Source: Schistocephalus solidus
Taxonomy: Eukaryota; Platyhelminthes; Cestoda; Diphyllobothriidea; Diphyllobothriidae
Length of the DNA stretch: 64,000 bases
NCBI GenBank assembly: GCA_017591395.1
Contig: WEDG01005135.1
Coordinates: forward strand, 186,001 to 250,000
Reading direction: 5' to 3'
Shown here: positions 12,503-23,850 of the stretch, piece by piece
Numbering within the stretch: position 1 is the stretch's first letter
Layout: every line of letters begins with the position of its first letter
Program-made: the position numbers and the translations under genes
Notes under the pieces: generated by a model
What the model was told of the DNA's origin: nothing
Databases searched by the model: none
Seen by the model: the letters and a program-made list of their open reading frames with translations, nothing else

Positions 12503-13250
12503 AAAGCCACCAATTTAGCCACGCGAATGTAAATACCTGTCCCGGTTGCCAACATTCCTCTGACTTTAATCAGAAAACGGATCACAGTTTTGTTTCTTTC
12601 CCTCTCATTCCCGTCACCTTAAAAACCATACAATGTGTTCTTCTTACCCGCATATTTGACGTAGTAACACAGTAATATAAATGTAAAAGCCTGATGAAAA
12701 TTTATCAAAAGCTAACGTATGCTCACCAAATTGTCTTTCGAATGTTTCAATGGGAATTTTTGCTACTCTACATATTTCAAAATTATATGCATAATTATGC
12801 AACTCAGAAGATTCAATTTAGTTCCACAATATTCAATCAATTTTTGCACATTATACTGCGTCATTTGTTTTCGCATATTTATAAGCTGTGATACCACCCA
12901 AATACAAATCTCAAAACCTATAAATATCTATTCACGGCAGACTTTTCGAGGTCAAAATAAGATCTCCATATAGAAACTGTTAAAAGCAGAATATAGAGAA
13001 AGATGAATTTAAGAAAGATTTGTTATGGCTGTATTTACCGGAACCCTTGATTGAAATTTTGCATTTGCCTTATTATGCGTTTTATTATGATTTGCACTAA
13101 CGGGAGAATTTTCCAGAGTATTAATTTTAGAATAATAATCTAAATTATTATATTACCATTCGTTATTTTCGTTTTTCATCCGTGGCGTTCAGCCTACTGA
13201 AGTAACACTTTTTAAATTACTCCATTTGCGGTAGGTAGGGTGGAAAGCTT

Positions 13251-13271
13251 CGAAAGGCCTTACGCCTTTCG
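13251..13271. repeat. Perfect 8-bp hairpin
   Basis: CGAAAGGC and GCCTTTCG are separated by five bases (CTTAC). It is isolated in AT-rich DNA, with no T-run after it and no neighbouring gene. Its role is unknown and it may be chance. Confidence 0.4.
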
Positions 13272-13835
13272 CACAATTTTATTCACAAAAAAATTATGTG
13301 AAAGTATTTTTCCGGCTGGGGCTGTACTTAAACGTCTAACACTAAGTGTTTGTCACCATAATTCTAATTTAAGTGTTTATTTATTAATAATGCTAAGTGC
13401 CTCAAGTTGAACCATCAAATTTGCTTATAAAGCAGTTTAAATCTATCGCTCGATATAAAGGTTGACGAGGAAAAAAATATTAGTTTTCAGTTCACCACAC
13501 ATTTTTCGTTATCCATGACTGCGTTAGGTGAATGACGCATGTACATATGTTTATAATGCCATGTGTGCACGTGTATCACCTGCTTGTTTTCATTAAATTT
13601 TATTGTATTTTATGATTTATGATTTGAGCTTAAGATTCTACGAAATTGACAGTTTGGTATTTATTTTCTTCTGCGAGCGTAAAAATCACTTTTATGAACA
13701 ACTTTCATAAACTGGCACCTCTGCCTTCATGCGTTGACGTTAGGTTTTGAGAACGCAACCTGTAAACAACCTGATTTATTTAGCCAAAAGTTATTAATAA
13801 GTCAAGTATTTTTAAACGATGTATTTTGATAAAGT

Positions 13836-13853
13836 TTTATTATTATTATTATT
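13836..13853 (+). repeat. (TTA)n microsatellite
   Basis: A short TTATTATTATTATTATT-type run in AT-rich surroundings. Confidence 0.7.
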
Positions 13854-16800
13854 GTAATTATTAAAGTCTTTTACCATAAGTTATCAAATAAAAATGTCAA
13901 ACCTATAAACAGATTTATCCTAGGTGATTTAATACGACCTATTTATTGTGTCGTTATCTCAGATTTGATACTATGGTATACTAAATCAATCCACATAAAG
14001 ACATTTTACAAAAATGATTAAATGATGTTTAACGTATTTTAGTACTCTTTTATTTCATCAGCAGGCGTGGACTATCCTTTATTTAAGCTTTAAACTATAC
14101 ACTTGAATATTAAATTCCTTTAACTTAACCTTGTCTTTGTCTAGTGTGCACTAAGCGAAAAATTTATAGAAGAAATTACGAAATATTTGCATGCTTTTAT
14201 TAATATAAATCTTGACCTCCTCCAGACAAAATATAAACGACGGTAAGAATTTGCATTTATTAGTAAATAATGACCTATTTTTGACCAAAATAAAAAATGG
14301 TCTTCAAAATTTGTGTAAAATGAAATAATTTATGCTTTCATTGTTTTAGTCGTGAGCACTCTACTTCCAATCTAAACGATAGTCTTTCTTGTCTATTCAA
14401 AGCAATTAGGGAATAATTTCCAACACAAATCCTCTGACAAACGATAACTGATATGCGTTTTAAATGCTGAGGTGCAGAATGCCAAAACCAGCGGCAAAGT
14501 AAAATTACATATGCCAAACTTTGGCTAATGTGTTATAAAATAACTATTTTAACAAAACTTTGCTTATGCACTTCGTTGTCGGACAAGGTGACTATGTAAA
14601 ATCCGTGAAAGAGAGACCAAGCATTTTTATGTGTCAGTTTGCTGAGCTGACTTTTACATGCGATTTATTTTGCAAAAAGAAGATTAAAGATTTTGGGCAT
14701 TGCGTGTTACTTAGCTTCTATTAAACGTTTTATCCTTCAGCGACATCCAACTAATCAATATCCGGAATGAGAGGTTTGGCCCGTGGATGTCTTGATAAGC
14801 AAGACGTTTCACTATTATTTACCAGCTACAGTAAACATGAGCTTTCTAACACATTTAACATCTGCATATCAGTAAGCCCTGTTCGCTTGTTGATAAGTTC
14901 ATGAGCTGAGATACAATGTCTACACGAGATAAACAATAAAGTGACTAGAAACATTGAACAGAATGAGAAAATAAGCTTTAAGTGAAATAATAGATGACAA
15001 GTTAAGTTATTTTATCGTTTCCTTTTATTTCTAAAAAATTGTCATTTTTCGATCTATAAGCAGTAAAAGCACCATTTGCTACATGTAGACTAAGTTTTCT
15101 TGCCATTGTCAGTGATAAAGAATGCATATTAAGTTGCATAGAATCAAGGTAAACAGAAATAGAGTACGTTTCTTCCAAATAAATGATTTTTTAAAGGAAC
15201 AAGATAAGTATATCTACTGCAAATTATATATTCAAAAAAGGTCAAAACCTAATATTCCCTAGGCTGTGCTGCTTTTCTTCATTTCAAAATTGATTCTCGC
15301 TGTGAGCATTTCTATTTAAAATCATGAATTAAACATCTATGCACAAATCTATCGAAGATGTGTTTAAGTAGGCTAAACAAATGCCCGAGATGACTTCGGA
15401 GTCCTCGTACATCCACTGGCATAATAAATGAGATGCCAATGAGGATATAAATGGAACATTTTAAAGAAAGTCTATTTGGGTCTGGATGATGTCTGCTCAA
15501 ACAACTAATCAGTCAACTGAATTTGTAACAGGAAACCATGTTTTGTGATTTTTACAACTAATTGATTTGATTAATGGCAAATAAATAAAAAAAGGAGAGA
15601 ATGTCAGAGAGTCTGGGTTTTCACGTAGTAGAATAGTACTTTATAACTTGCCAAACGGCCCTGAATAATTTACTAATAGAAACAGGACGTAAATATTGGA
15701 CCCTTGTGTTAAGCAAATGCGCAGTATACACTTCGAAGAGGCGTGATTACGTAGGCTTACGAGCAAAAAGGAAAGCCGGCCAACAGAATATGGAATGGGT
15801 TATACCTTTTTCCGAAAGGCTTTGGCATTTTTTGAATAAGAGTTATATTAGTCCATGTTCAAGTAAATTCAATTTGATTTTCATGTATAAAAACTTAATC
15901 ATTATCTTAAAATTTACCATCGGAACAACACTACGGCTTTATTTACCAGTATACATGCGTAGTCGCGCTTGGTCAATCATTCCTTGTGAAGCTTTTCTAG
16001 CATTTGAAAGCGCATCCAGAATTTCCTTATTTTGCACATTTTTTAACCAATCGTATATACCAAAATGTATTTTTTTGAAAACCTCAACTCAAACATTTAG
16101 ACATCCGTAAGCTATGTACTCAAAATTAATATACGAAACGAGTATACAGATTGAGAAGAATGCTAGAAAGATGCGATTTTTAATTCAGAGAACACATAAT
16201 GCTAAGCCACCATTAACTAACTCTTTAACTTCTAAACAAAGAAACGGGACATATAAACAACTTCTATATCTTTCAATAACGAATTGTTTTTATGAAGACA
16301 GTTTACAATTATATCGTCTATGACAGAGCGCTGTATTATATTTATAGTGCTGCTGACCTGATGTCCATTTCAAATAAAATCTATCGCCCCTAGACAGTTG
16401 AATATATTTGCATATAACAAAACTCCCTGGAGCAAATGCATTTTTTGACCTGCGTGAATTTTCTAATTACTAAAGTCATGCCTACATTTATGTCAATGAA
16501 AGTTAATTTTAGGTATTCTTCAAGCCATCTACTCATGTGTCCAAATAAAAGAATTTGAGATTTTAGTTTTTGAAAAAGTTTTCTTTTAATACGTTTATAC
16601 AATTTTACCATTTAAAGGTAGATTAAAGAATTATGGTGGCTAATTAGCTATTTGTGGACAAATGTCTGAAGTTGGGGTTCCCTTAAAATGCATCATTTCC
16701 GTCCAACTTGCAATTTAAAACGCAATTCGTAGAACTCAATTTTTAAATGTCCCCTATGGCAAGGCTAACAAAAACCCTTGTCTAACATTTGCTGATCAAA

Positions 16801-19130
16801 ACGTTTTTTTTTTGTCAGAATTCTGAGGACTCCCACAGGGATGTTTAAATTAGATGCATAAAATTTTGTTTATTCGAGTGATAATTTTCAGCTATCAGAT
16901 ACGCACAACGGCATCCTCAGATATTTAAAATGAACCACAAAAAATAACAAAAGTAACAAATTCTTTATACTGCTGGCTACCATGCATAAATGCACAAAAC
17001 GCAAGAATGTTTTAGAATAGAAAATCCTTAAGTTTAATAAAGCCTCAGGAGTATAGTCCTTCCGCCAATTTCTCAAAATCCTTGCAAAAGGAAACTTGAT
17101 GAAATATTTGATTAGCAACAATATGTTGCCTGCTCATCCCAGTTTAAGCACTTGTTTTTATTCTAAATGTATGGTCATTTTGTAGTAAAAATACGTTGCT
17201 CCACACTGAGTGTACAATAAAGTTGAACAGGAACTTCACAACGTGTATTGATAATGAAGTTACAATTCTCCCTTCCGGCTGGAGTAATTCATGAACCGGA
17301 ATTGTATCCTTCGGAAAAAACGTGTTAGGCTCATTATAACATTTTCCTAAAATACTTGGGTTATAATCCACCAGTATCTGCAGCATAATGGTGTCCAATA
17401 TACAAAAAGCAGGGAGACAACCAGCAGTATAACTTAAACTCGTATACCATACTACCAGTTCAGGAACTTTATAAAAGCCAAGGCCCGTGTTTGGTCAATT
17501 TGTGCAGCTTCATAACACATTTGTGGGCGGTTCGGTTAAGCAGTGAGGCCTTAACTTGGTCCAAACAGTATATATTAAGATTATCTTTCATTCTTCTTGC
17601 CAACAATGACTTTCAGATCCTAATTCGGCAAAATGGGTTTGGTATTAACTCTTCTTGATTTGCATTTAGAAGGTTTTGTTCGTTGATGTTCATGCATACT
17701 TACGAGCTTAAGGGTTCATGGTTTGATAAATTCATCTGAATAATAAGACACAATGTGTAAAGCGACGTGTCAGTTAATTATCTGAACTAAGTTGTCCTGT
17801 CCCGTGGAAGACCAAAGGGATGCAAATGCACTAGAGTAAATTGTAACCATAACAAGAAATGAGTTATTATCTTTAATATTGGTGCTATCCGAGTAGTATT
17901 CGTGTAATGGTTAATGTGGGGGGCATCTCTTTAGGCACTAAGATTGCAATTTCTAAAGCCATCCAGTTATACTTTGAACAATTACATCTAGTATGGCTTG
18001 CTTGTGGTTGGAAATTTGCATTATAAAAAAACGTGGAATGTCTAATAATGCAACAGCAAATAGCTCTCTAATGCATGGTAAATTGCGATGTTTAGATTTG
18101 GGTCACTCTTTGTGGGTAAATCTGCCTTATTATAGAGACTTCAGATTCATCAGCATTGTGAAATAGATAACGTAAAAGGTCTTTAATAAATTTTCCCGTA
18201 TTGTTTGTTATTTAAGACGCTTGATTGAAAAGGGAAGAGTAATTTGTGTAGAACAAAGCATGTTTTTTAGTCTATGATTATTATTCAAAATAATACATCT
18301 GCTTATACGCGTAATTCATGTGAAACAGGCCTAATGTTTTACAGTCTGCAGCCATCACCTGCACAAAATTACCCCAACAGGATAAATCCAAAAACTATCA
18401 GGTGAGATTAATGTTTTCGGTAAATTTCTTTTTGGTCTCTCAGTCCCTCTTACTTTTCTTGTCCTAAAATGGGAATCGATAGCTGGTTTGAATGATGCGT
18501 TGAACACTTTTTGACTAGCTATTATTTTGAGGGTTCTTGTTCTGTGTGGTGAATCAGTGGGCATTTTGTTTAAGAAATGTTAGCACCCGATTTATTCGGC
18601 TTATGTTCAGTTCGTTCCATCACATGGATGTGTAGTCTACAGTCCGCGTTATCGTCGATCAAACGCAAGCTATTTTGCAGCTAATAACGATTTAAACTAA
18701 GATACTATTAAAGAAGAACACTTAATCGTCCATTTTAGCTAATTTTTCCTCATAATTCATGTCACTGACTACGCCGGTTGATGGTCACTTTCGGTTTTAT
18801 TTTTGGGTTATGATGCACCCTTAAGTAAACACATAACATCAATGATAATTTTCTTGAACAAATCGCAGAATACTGCTGAGTAAAAATTAAATAATCCTGG
18901 GATATGACCAAAACGTCCACAAATGGCTTCTTGAACTCTCTTTGTTGCATTTATTCCACGCTTCTCGTGTATTTGATTGCGAGGATGGCCATACCCGTAT
19001 GTGCCTTACTGGGAGGTTGCATTTGGCATTCACTTTCTGGTCAGTAAACGGTTAAGCTGAAACTGCAATTGTCTTAATTGTTGCTTATGCCAACTGAGAA
19101 AATCACATTCTTATGTTTTTTTTGCCCTAG

Positions 19131-19242
19131 GCAGAAGGTTTTGGCCGAAAACTGGCGTTCATTCCTCTGCAAGTGGTTAAAACTTGACGACAACCACGTG
19201 CCTCTTTCAGAGCCGGTCCTTTATCGTTTCGGAAAATCTTAG
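19131..19242 (+). CDS. Candidate terminal coding exon, unknown protein
   Basis: A near-ideal splice acceptor (a long T/C run ending TTTGCCCTAG at 19,121-19,130) is followed by 36 codons in the second frame up to TAG at 19,240-19,242. The first exon base would complete a split codon. The peptide begins QKVLAENWRSFLCKW and ends VLYRFGKS. It has balanced composition, three of its four aromatic residues in the first half, and G+C above the flanks, all typical of real coding sequence in AT-rich DNA. I recognise no family. A possible upstream exon lies around 18,980-19,050 (GTATGT and GTCAGT donor-like sites), but I could not settle its borders. It would be the 3' end of a plus-strand gene whose earlier exons lie to the left. 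Confidence 0.4.
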
Positions 19243-22200
19243 ATAAGTATAACAACATAAAGTGGCCAACAGAAATCGTTCAGAGAATTTCAGAGAGTGG
19301 AACCTAAATTCACATGATCTGATACAAACAAAAGCCTTTTTGAAACAAAGTTTAATTACAATTTTTTAAATTAAGTGGTTTTATTTACTTTACGGATAAT
19401 CGTTGATTTAAGTTCTATATTTTAAATTTTTTATGCTTAACTCAGTTGGTAATTGTTTTTTTAAGGAAGAGGAGAAAGAGGAGAGCGGAGGAGAAATTTT
19501 GCCTATAAATTTGATGACAGCATATCGTAATTAATGAACAATGTAAAATGTGTAAGTCAATAGTTATGTTGTTCGAGCTTTTCTTAGCAGAGTTGTTTAA
19601 ACCTTGTAAATGAGACTTAACTACGGTAAAAACTGGATAAGAGCCAAACTGGAGTCCAATACATACGCAAATATTGAAGGTTACTATAAAATGTGCCTTA
19701 AGCCTTTGAATATATGAGTAGGTACCTCAGTGATTGAGTTTTATTATCCTAAACATTTTATCTCAAGACAGCAGCCTCTGCAAAGGCTGTATGTCATCTT
19801 ATCTTATTTGCAATGACTGGTTGAAAAAAAGATCTATTTTTTACAGCAGGTTCACATGTAGGCAGTTCACACACTTTGTACCTTGGAAATTTCGTTTAGT
19901 AGGGTTTCTCTCAAAAATACTTTTGTGACGTATAAAACAGATGTATATAGTGATAATATTCATTGTAATCTGATCGCTAGAATGGTGTCCGTTTGGTAGT
20001 TCAGACTAAATAACAATTCCCATAATCTTTTTGATGAAATATTTATTGGCGCTGGTCTGTGGGATTTCGAGGCTGATTTTTTAAGTGCAATGAAAAAGAT
20101 GAGGTTCCGTTTTATTTCTTTTTCTCTTCTGTATTCAAATAATATATTTAATAAAATTCCGTTTTACAATTTACGACATTGAACTAGCTGTGCATGCATA
20201 AGTGAGTGAGCGCTTTCTTAAGAAATAAAAGTTAGAGAATAACGAAAGATGACCTCTGCAGAATCTTTCATTGGCTGTGGGTGAATGTCGGTGACTTGTG
20301 CGTTAGTCGGTTTATGATGAGGCAGACTTCGTAGAATCTACCTCATCTTCTTAACTCTCACACGCCAAGGACACCGCATTATCCGGAGGACCAGAGGTGC
20401 GCTCGGGCACATTGATCAACAAAGGTTAACAGTCCGGCTACAGTCCGTTATCGAAGTTGATCAATACTGTTTGCACATTATAAATTAGGGACAATCAGTA
20501 AAGCATATCAGTAGGATTCTCAAAAGACCACGTTTAGACTAAGCCAGTTCCCTTTACGTGCACTCCTCTAGTCAGTCACTTAAAACACACATGTTAGTTT
20601 GGCCATCAATTCCGATGGGGTCACCGTGTGCCCTGGAGAATAAGGGTGCAGGCCCAGTGAGATGTGCGTGAATTGGTTGATAATAATGATACTAGACTTA
20701 CGCAGCGTCAACTGTACTCTCTGCTTTCTCATTTAACAATACCAAGACACTCAACATGACCAGATGCAATATCGGAAGCATGTGGTGGGTACGGAGTTAA
20801 CCTGTGCCTAGGCATGCCACCACACCACACCCATTTGCGGCAATTGTTAAGGAATATCCTTCCCAATTACGCTTACTTTACCTGAAATGACCTTCGTGTT
20901 GGTTCATTACATTTACCTAATGACCCGATATTAACCACGAGGACTTAACTACCCCGTCAGTTGATATCCTTCTGGACCAGAACTTTCGGCGCGTTAGATT
21001 TTTATAGTGAGGAATGGGCTAATATACACTGGTGCGGGCCTCCCAGGTTTCTTTCGTACTTTTTGTTCTTGAGCAACTGAGATCCAACGGAAAAATTAAC
21101 CAGTCCATCTACCTGTACAACAGGAAAGGCACAATACGTATGCCTTACAGCCGGCGACAGCTCCTTAACGTTCATTATTAAGATAGAAAATTGCCAAATG
21201 ATGAAGCGAAGGAATGTACTTTTGAATATCAACAAAATCAGCTATCTAATAAAGTTTTTTCCTCTAACTTCTTCCCGGCCTTGGAGTTAAAAGAAGGACT
21301 TATAAATCTGATTGCCCTCATGAAGAAATTTTATGGGCCCGCTTAAAGGTTCCTGATGGATTTACTGTTTCACCAGGGTAAACAGCGAGACTTAATATAT
21401 TTTAGTTTTAGCAACCACTAAGTATATTTCAGTGTCCTTTATCACGCTGAAAGCTTACATCCATAGCCTTTCTTTCCTTGGAATGTGAGACTTACACTTG
21501 AAAATGCACTTCATTTATAACTAAAAATATGAATATGTGAATAGCTTTTCACTTATAAACACAATAAAATGACTTTGATTAAAAATAAATACAATTGTGA
21601 TGTTTATTATCCCTTGCTTTTTGTCATCATCACTCTTTTAAAGGTTACTAAAAATAAACTGCTTATTATCCTTTACAAATGTGATTTTTGAGTAGAATAT
21701 GAAAGTATGTCCCTCCTCATATGCAAGCAGCTGGCGTTATATTCGAAGAAATTTGCTTATTTTCATGTAATCGGATGGTAAATTAATGTGGGTGATGGTG
21801 TTCTGAAACTGCGTTATGGAACATCTATCTGAAATGTTTTACCACGAACATTAGAATTTTCTTTGATGTGTTGTTCTTTTTATTGGTCGACCAAAGTCTA
21901 AGTTAGCTGACTTTTGAAAAAAAGGTTTTCCCTATTTCTTTACTTAAATTAGAAATACAAAGCAGGTGAAGAGTGGCTTGCACACATTTATAAGACGTCA
22001 AAATGAACAAACTCCTGTTTACTTGTATTTTAAATGCAGAGCGCACGCAGGAAGATGCGTGTGCCGAATAGCCGGTGTTGACCCAAATAGTTTAAAGATG
22101 CACTCCTTTTTGTGAATTCATATTTTTCGACGTCAACTGATATAGGATTGGCTCGCTATGCAATGTTCAGGGTGTTGCTACTTAATCAAGTATATGAGGT

Positions 22201-22454
22201 CGAAATCCCGAAATGCACGTTTCTGTTATGACTTTAAAATTATGTTCATGGATATACGCGGATCTGCGACCCCAAGGCGTTGAGATAGAATGGCAAAGTA
22301 AAGTAGCCTCCGGGGATAATTTTTTACTCATGTAAAGCTCCAAAGACGGACCCGACCATATCCTCAGAAAAAGATAAAAATTGTTAATAATTAAATTGAA
22401 AGGGTCTTTCCTGCTAACCTCTAATAGGTCCAGCATTCTGTGTTTTCCGTGGTT
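19243..22454. other. Non-coding stretch with a GC-richer patch at 20.28-21.0 kb
   Basis: From about 20,280 to 20,995 the sequence is noticeably richer in G+C and free of long A/T runs, like the repeat-derived parts elsewhere in the window, but I could not match it to another copy here or to any coding motif. The rest is AT-rich and featureless. Confidence 0.4.
19463..19496 (+). repeat. Purine-only (GGA-rich) tract
   Basis: A run of GGAAGAGGAGAAAGAGGAG-type sequence containing a single C. It is simple sequence with no associated gene. Confidence 0.6.
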
Positions 22455-22800
22455 CTGCTTTCTTGACCAATTGGTGGCAGATGGGCTCCTGTGACGCTGG
22501 TTCATAGATCCATAAAAGAAGAAGACGTATTGTCGAATGTCGTCATGCATAGCCTCAAAAATAATCACCAATTCAGCTTTGAAAAACACAAGTTGTCGTC
22601 TGAGCCGAAAGCAAAAATAACGAGGGAAAAAATCGAAGCCTGGCACACTGAGGCCCATCTGATCAACCATAGGATCGATTGACCAGTGCCATATGAGGCC
22701 ATCAGGTACAAATTTGGCAAGATAGCAGGACCAATGAAAAGGAAAATTGAAGGATCTACCAGGAGTGAGCAAAACCACCGCAGGCCGTCGCAAAATGAAT
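22455..22800 (+). pseudogene. Penelope-like element fragment, GIY-YIG nuclease and C-terminal tail
   Basis: In the plus frame starting near 22,500 the translation reads RSIKEEDVLSNVVMHSLKNN, then FEKHKL, and later EKIEAWHTEAHLINHRID, ending at a stop at 22,680-22,682. A further VPYEAIRYKF follows in the same frame. This is the conserved tail of PLE GIY-YIG domains: basic helix, xHSLExxH, REAWHT, SINRHIDLP, Y-ALR. The nuclease catalytic start lies before 22,500 but is badly decayed. The long minus-strand frame covering this place (22,182-22,844, 220 codons) is therefore most likely a shadow. The fragment lies just left of a tRNA-like/hammerhead element and of an oppositely oriented PLE fragment. 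Confidence 0.7.
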
Positions 22801-22850
22801 AATGATATAGGTATATATGTTGGTTCAGATAAAGACAAGGACACCTAAAT

Positions 22851-23035
22851 GGTCATTTCTGCCAAATTAGCCATCATTACCCCCTCAACCTCAATCTCGG
22901 TAGCGGATCATCTGAGTTTCGAACCAGCGATCTTTGTTTATTGAATGTTACACTATCAAGTGATCCACACATGGGATCGGACATGACTGGCTGATGATGC
23001 CTTATTAGACAGAAATGGCCTCCCACTTTCCCTTG
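22851..23035. mobile_element. tRNA-like short element with inverted hammerhead-like arms
   Basis: The left arm on the minus strand has a degenerate core (GTAATGA at 22,874-22,880), a 14-base hairpin region and GAAA at 22,856-22,859. The right arm on the plus strand has GACTGG at 22,985-22,990, CTGATGA at 22,991-22,997, 14 bases, GAAA at 23,012-23,015 and then TGGCC. The body between them, read on the minus strand, has a B-box-like GGTTCGAAAC (22,916-22,925) and an A-box-like stretch before it, so it is tRNA-derived and would be Pol III-transcribed leftwards. The element is about 180 bases and sits between two PLE fragments. Confidence 0.65.
22985..23030 (+). ncRNA. Hammerhead-ribozyme-like right arm
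   Basis: The order is GACTGG, CTGATGA, a 14-base spacer expected to form helix II, GAAA, then TGGCC followed by pyrimidines. The first nine invariant core positions and the GAAA match the hammerhead consensus CUGANGA...GAAA. The spacer here (TGCCTTATTAGACA) has lost most of its pairing, so this copy is probably inactive. Confidence 0.4.
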
Positions 23036-23289
23036 TCTTTTCTTGGTAGCTTCCATTCTACATATCTATAGGCAGAGCTGAAATTCTACCGTAAAAAAGA
23101 AACTCTGATGTTTAAGTTTTCTGGACTGTTGCCCCGGTTTGGCATCGGACTTCAGGATATGTACGAAAATAGTTAACTTATTCACCTGGTCTAACAAAGA
23201 ATACTACTCATGTTCGAAACTTGAACTTATATGCGTTAAGTGCAGTTGCTTATCTTTTCGTGATTGACTGTGTGCATTCAAATTTTCCC

Positions 23290-23850
23290 TTACCCATTTT
23301 GTATTTGGCATCCACATCGGCATGCCAATTGCTGCATGCCTCGTTTGAGTGCATCGCCTCCAGAAATTCACTGCCTTTTACGATTCGGCAGGTGCCAGGA
23401 ATCCAAGTGTTTTCCCACGCAAATCTTTTTACTGTTTACAGTGCATGCATGGCCACTTCGGATAGGTGTTTTCATCTTTTCTGACTGCCAACTAATGTTC
23501 ATGTAGGTGTGTTGAGACGGATTTCCCAAATTGGCCACAATAAACGGCATCACAACTAGAACATAGGATTTTCTATAAAACAACTTTTCTATCAAGTAAG
23601 CTTATGCTGTCCTTAAGCTGCACAAGATGTGAGCGACCAGTAGCTGCGTGTTGGTGCGCTACTTATATCTGCTGTTTTCTCAGTTCTCTGTTGACAGGCT
23701 CAGATACATATTTCGCGTATAGCGGAGTTCGTCAGGTCATTGTGTTTGATGCCTGGGTGGTCGATCGTTCGAACAACATTTCTGCTTGCATTCCTGCAAA
23801 TTCCTGTGCTGTTGTAGAAATGTGGATACCCATGTGACTTCTGTCACCTA
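23290..23850 (-). pseudogene. Penelope-like element fragment, linker and GIY-YIG endonuclease
   Basis: Reading the minus strand from about 23,850 down: GYPHFYNST, then SEPVNRELRKQQI (about 23,703-23,665; a stop follows), HLVQLKDS, and the nuclease core KILCSSCDAVYCGQFGKS with VYCGQ at 23,531-23,545. It continues through HLHEH, a stop, LAVRKDENT, and ends in a second frame with FLEAMHSNEA near 23,340. These are the standard PLE linker and GIY-YIG landmarks (Y-I-C-x2-C, then YxGxTG, HEHxLAVRRKD, LEAMHS). Stops inside the nuclease and frame changes show it is not functional. Upstream RT motifs should lie to the right, but I could not trace them convincingly beyond 23,870. Confidence 0.8.

Larger units (their letters stand above)
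12503..19130. other. AT-rich stretch without supported genes
   Basis: Frames of up to 134 codons (15,706-16,110, +) occur but have AT-biased, motif-free translations and no splice context. Small items are a perfect 8-bp hairpin at 13,251-13,271, a (TTA)n run at 13,836-13,853, and a T-run near 16,805. Nothing else stands out. Confidence 0.5.

Noticed and set aside
12301..12585. 94-codon minus-strand frame
   Set aside because: Shadow of the PLE nuclease tail encoded on the plus strand.
22182..22844. Longest open frame of the window (220 codons, minus strand)
   Set aside because: The opposite strand at 22,490-22,790 carries a clear PLE nuclease tail, so the long minus frame is most simply a shadow. 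Its translation shows no domain.
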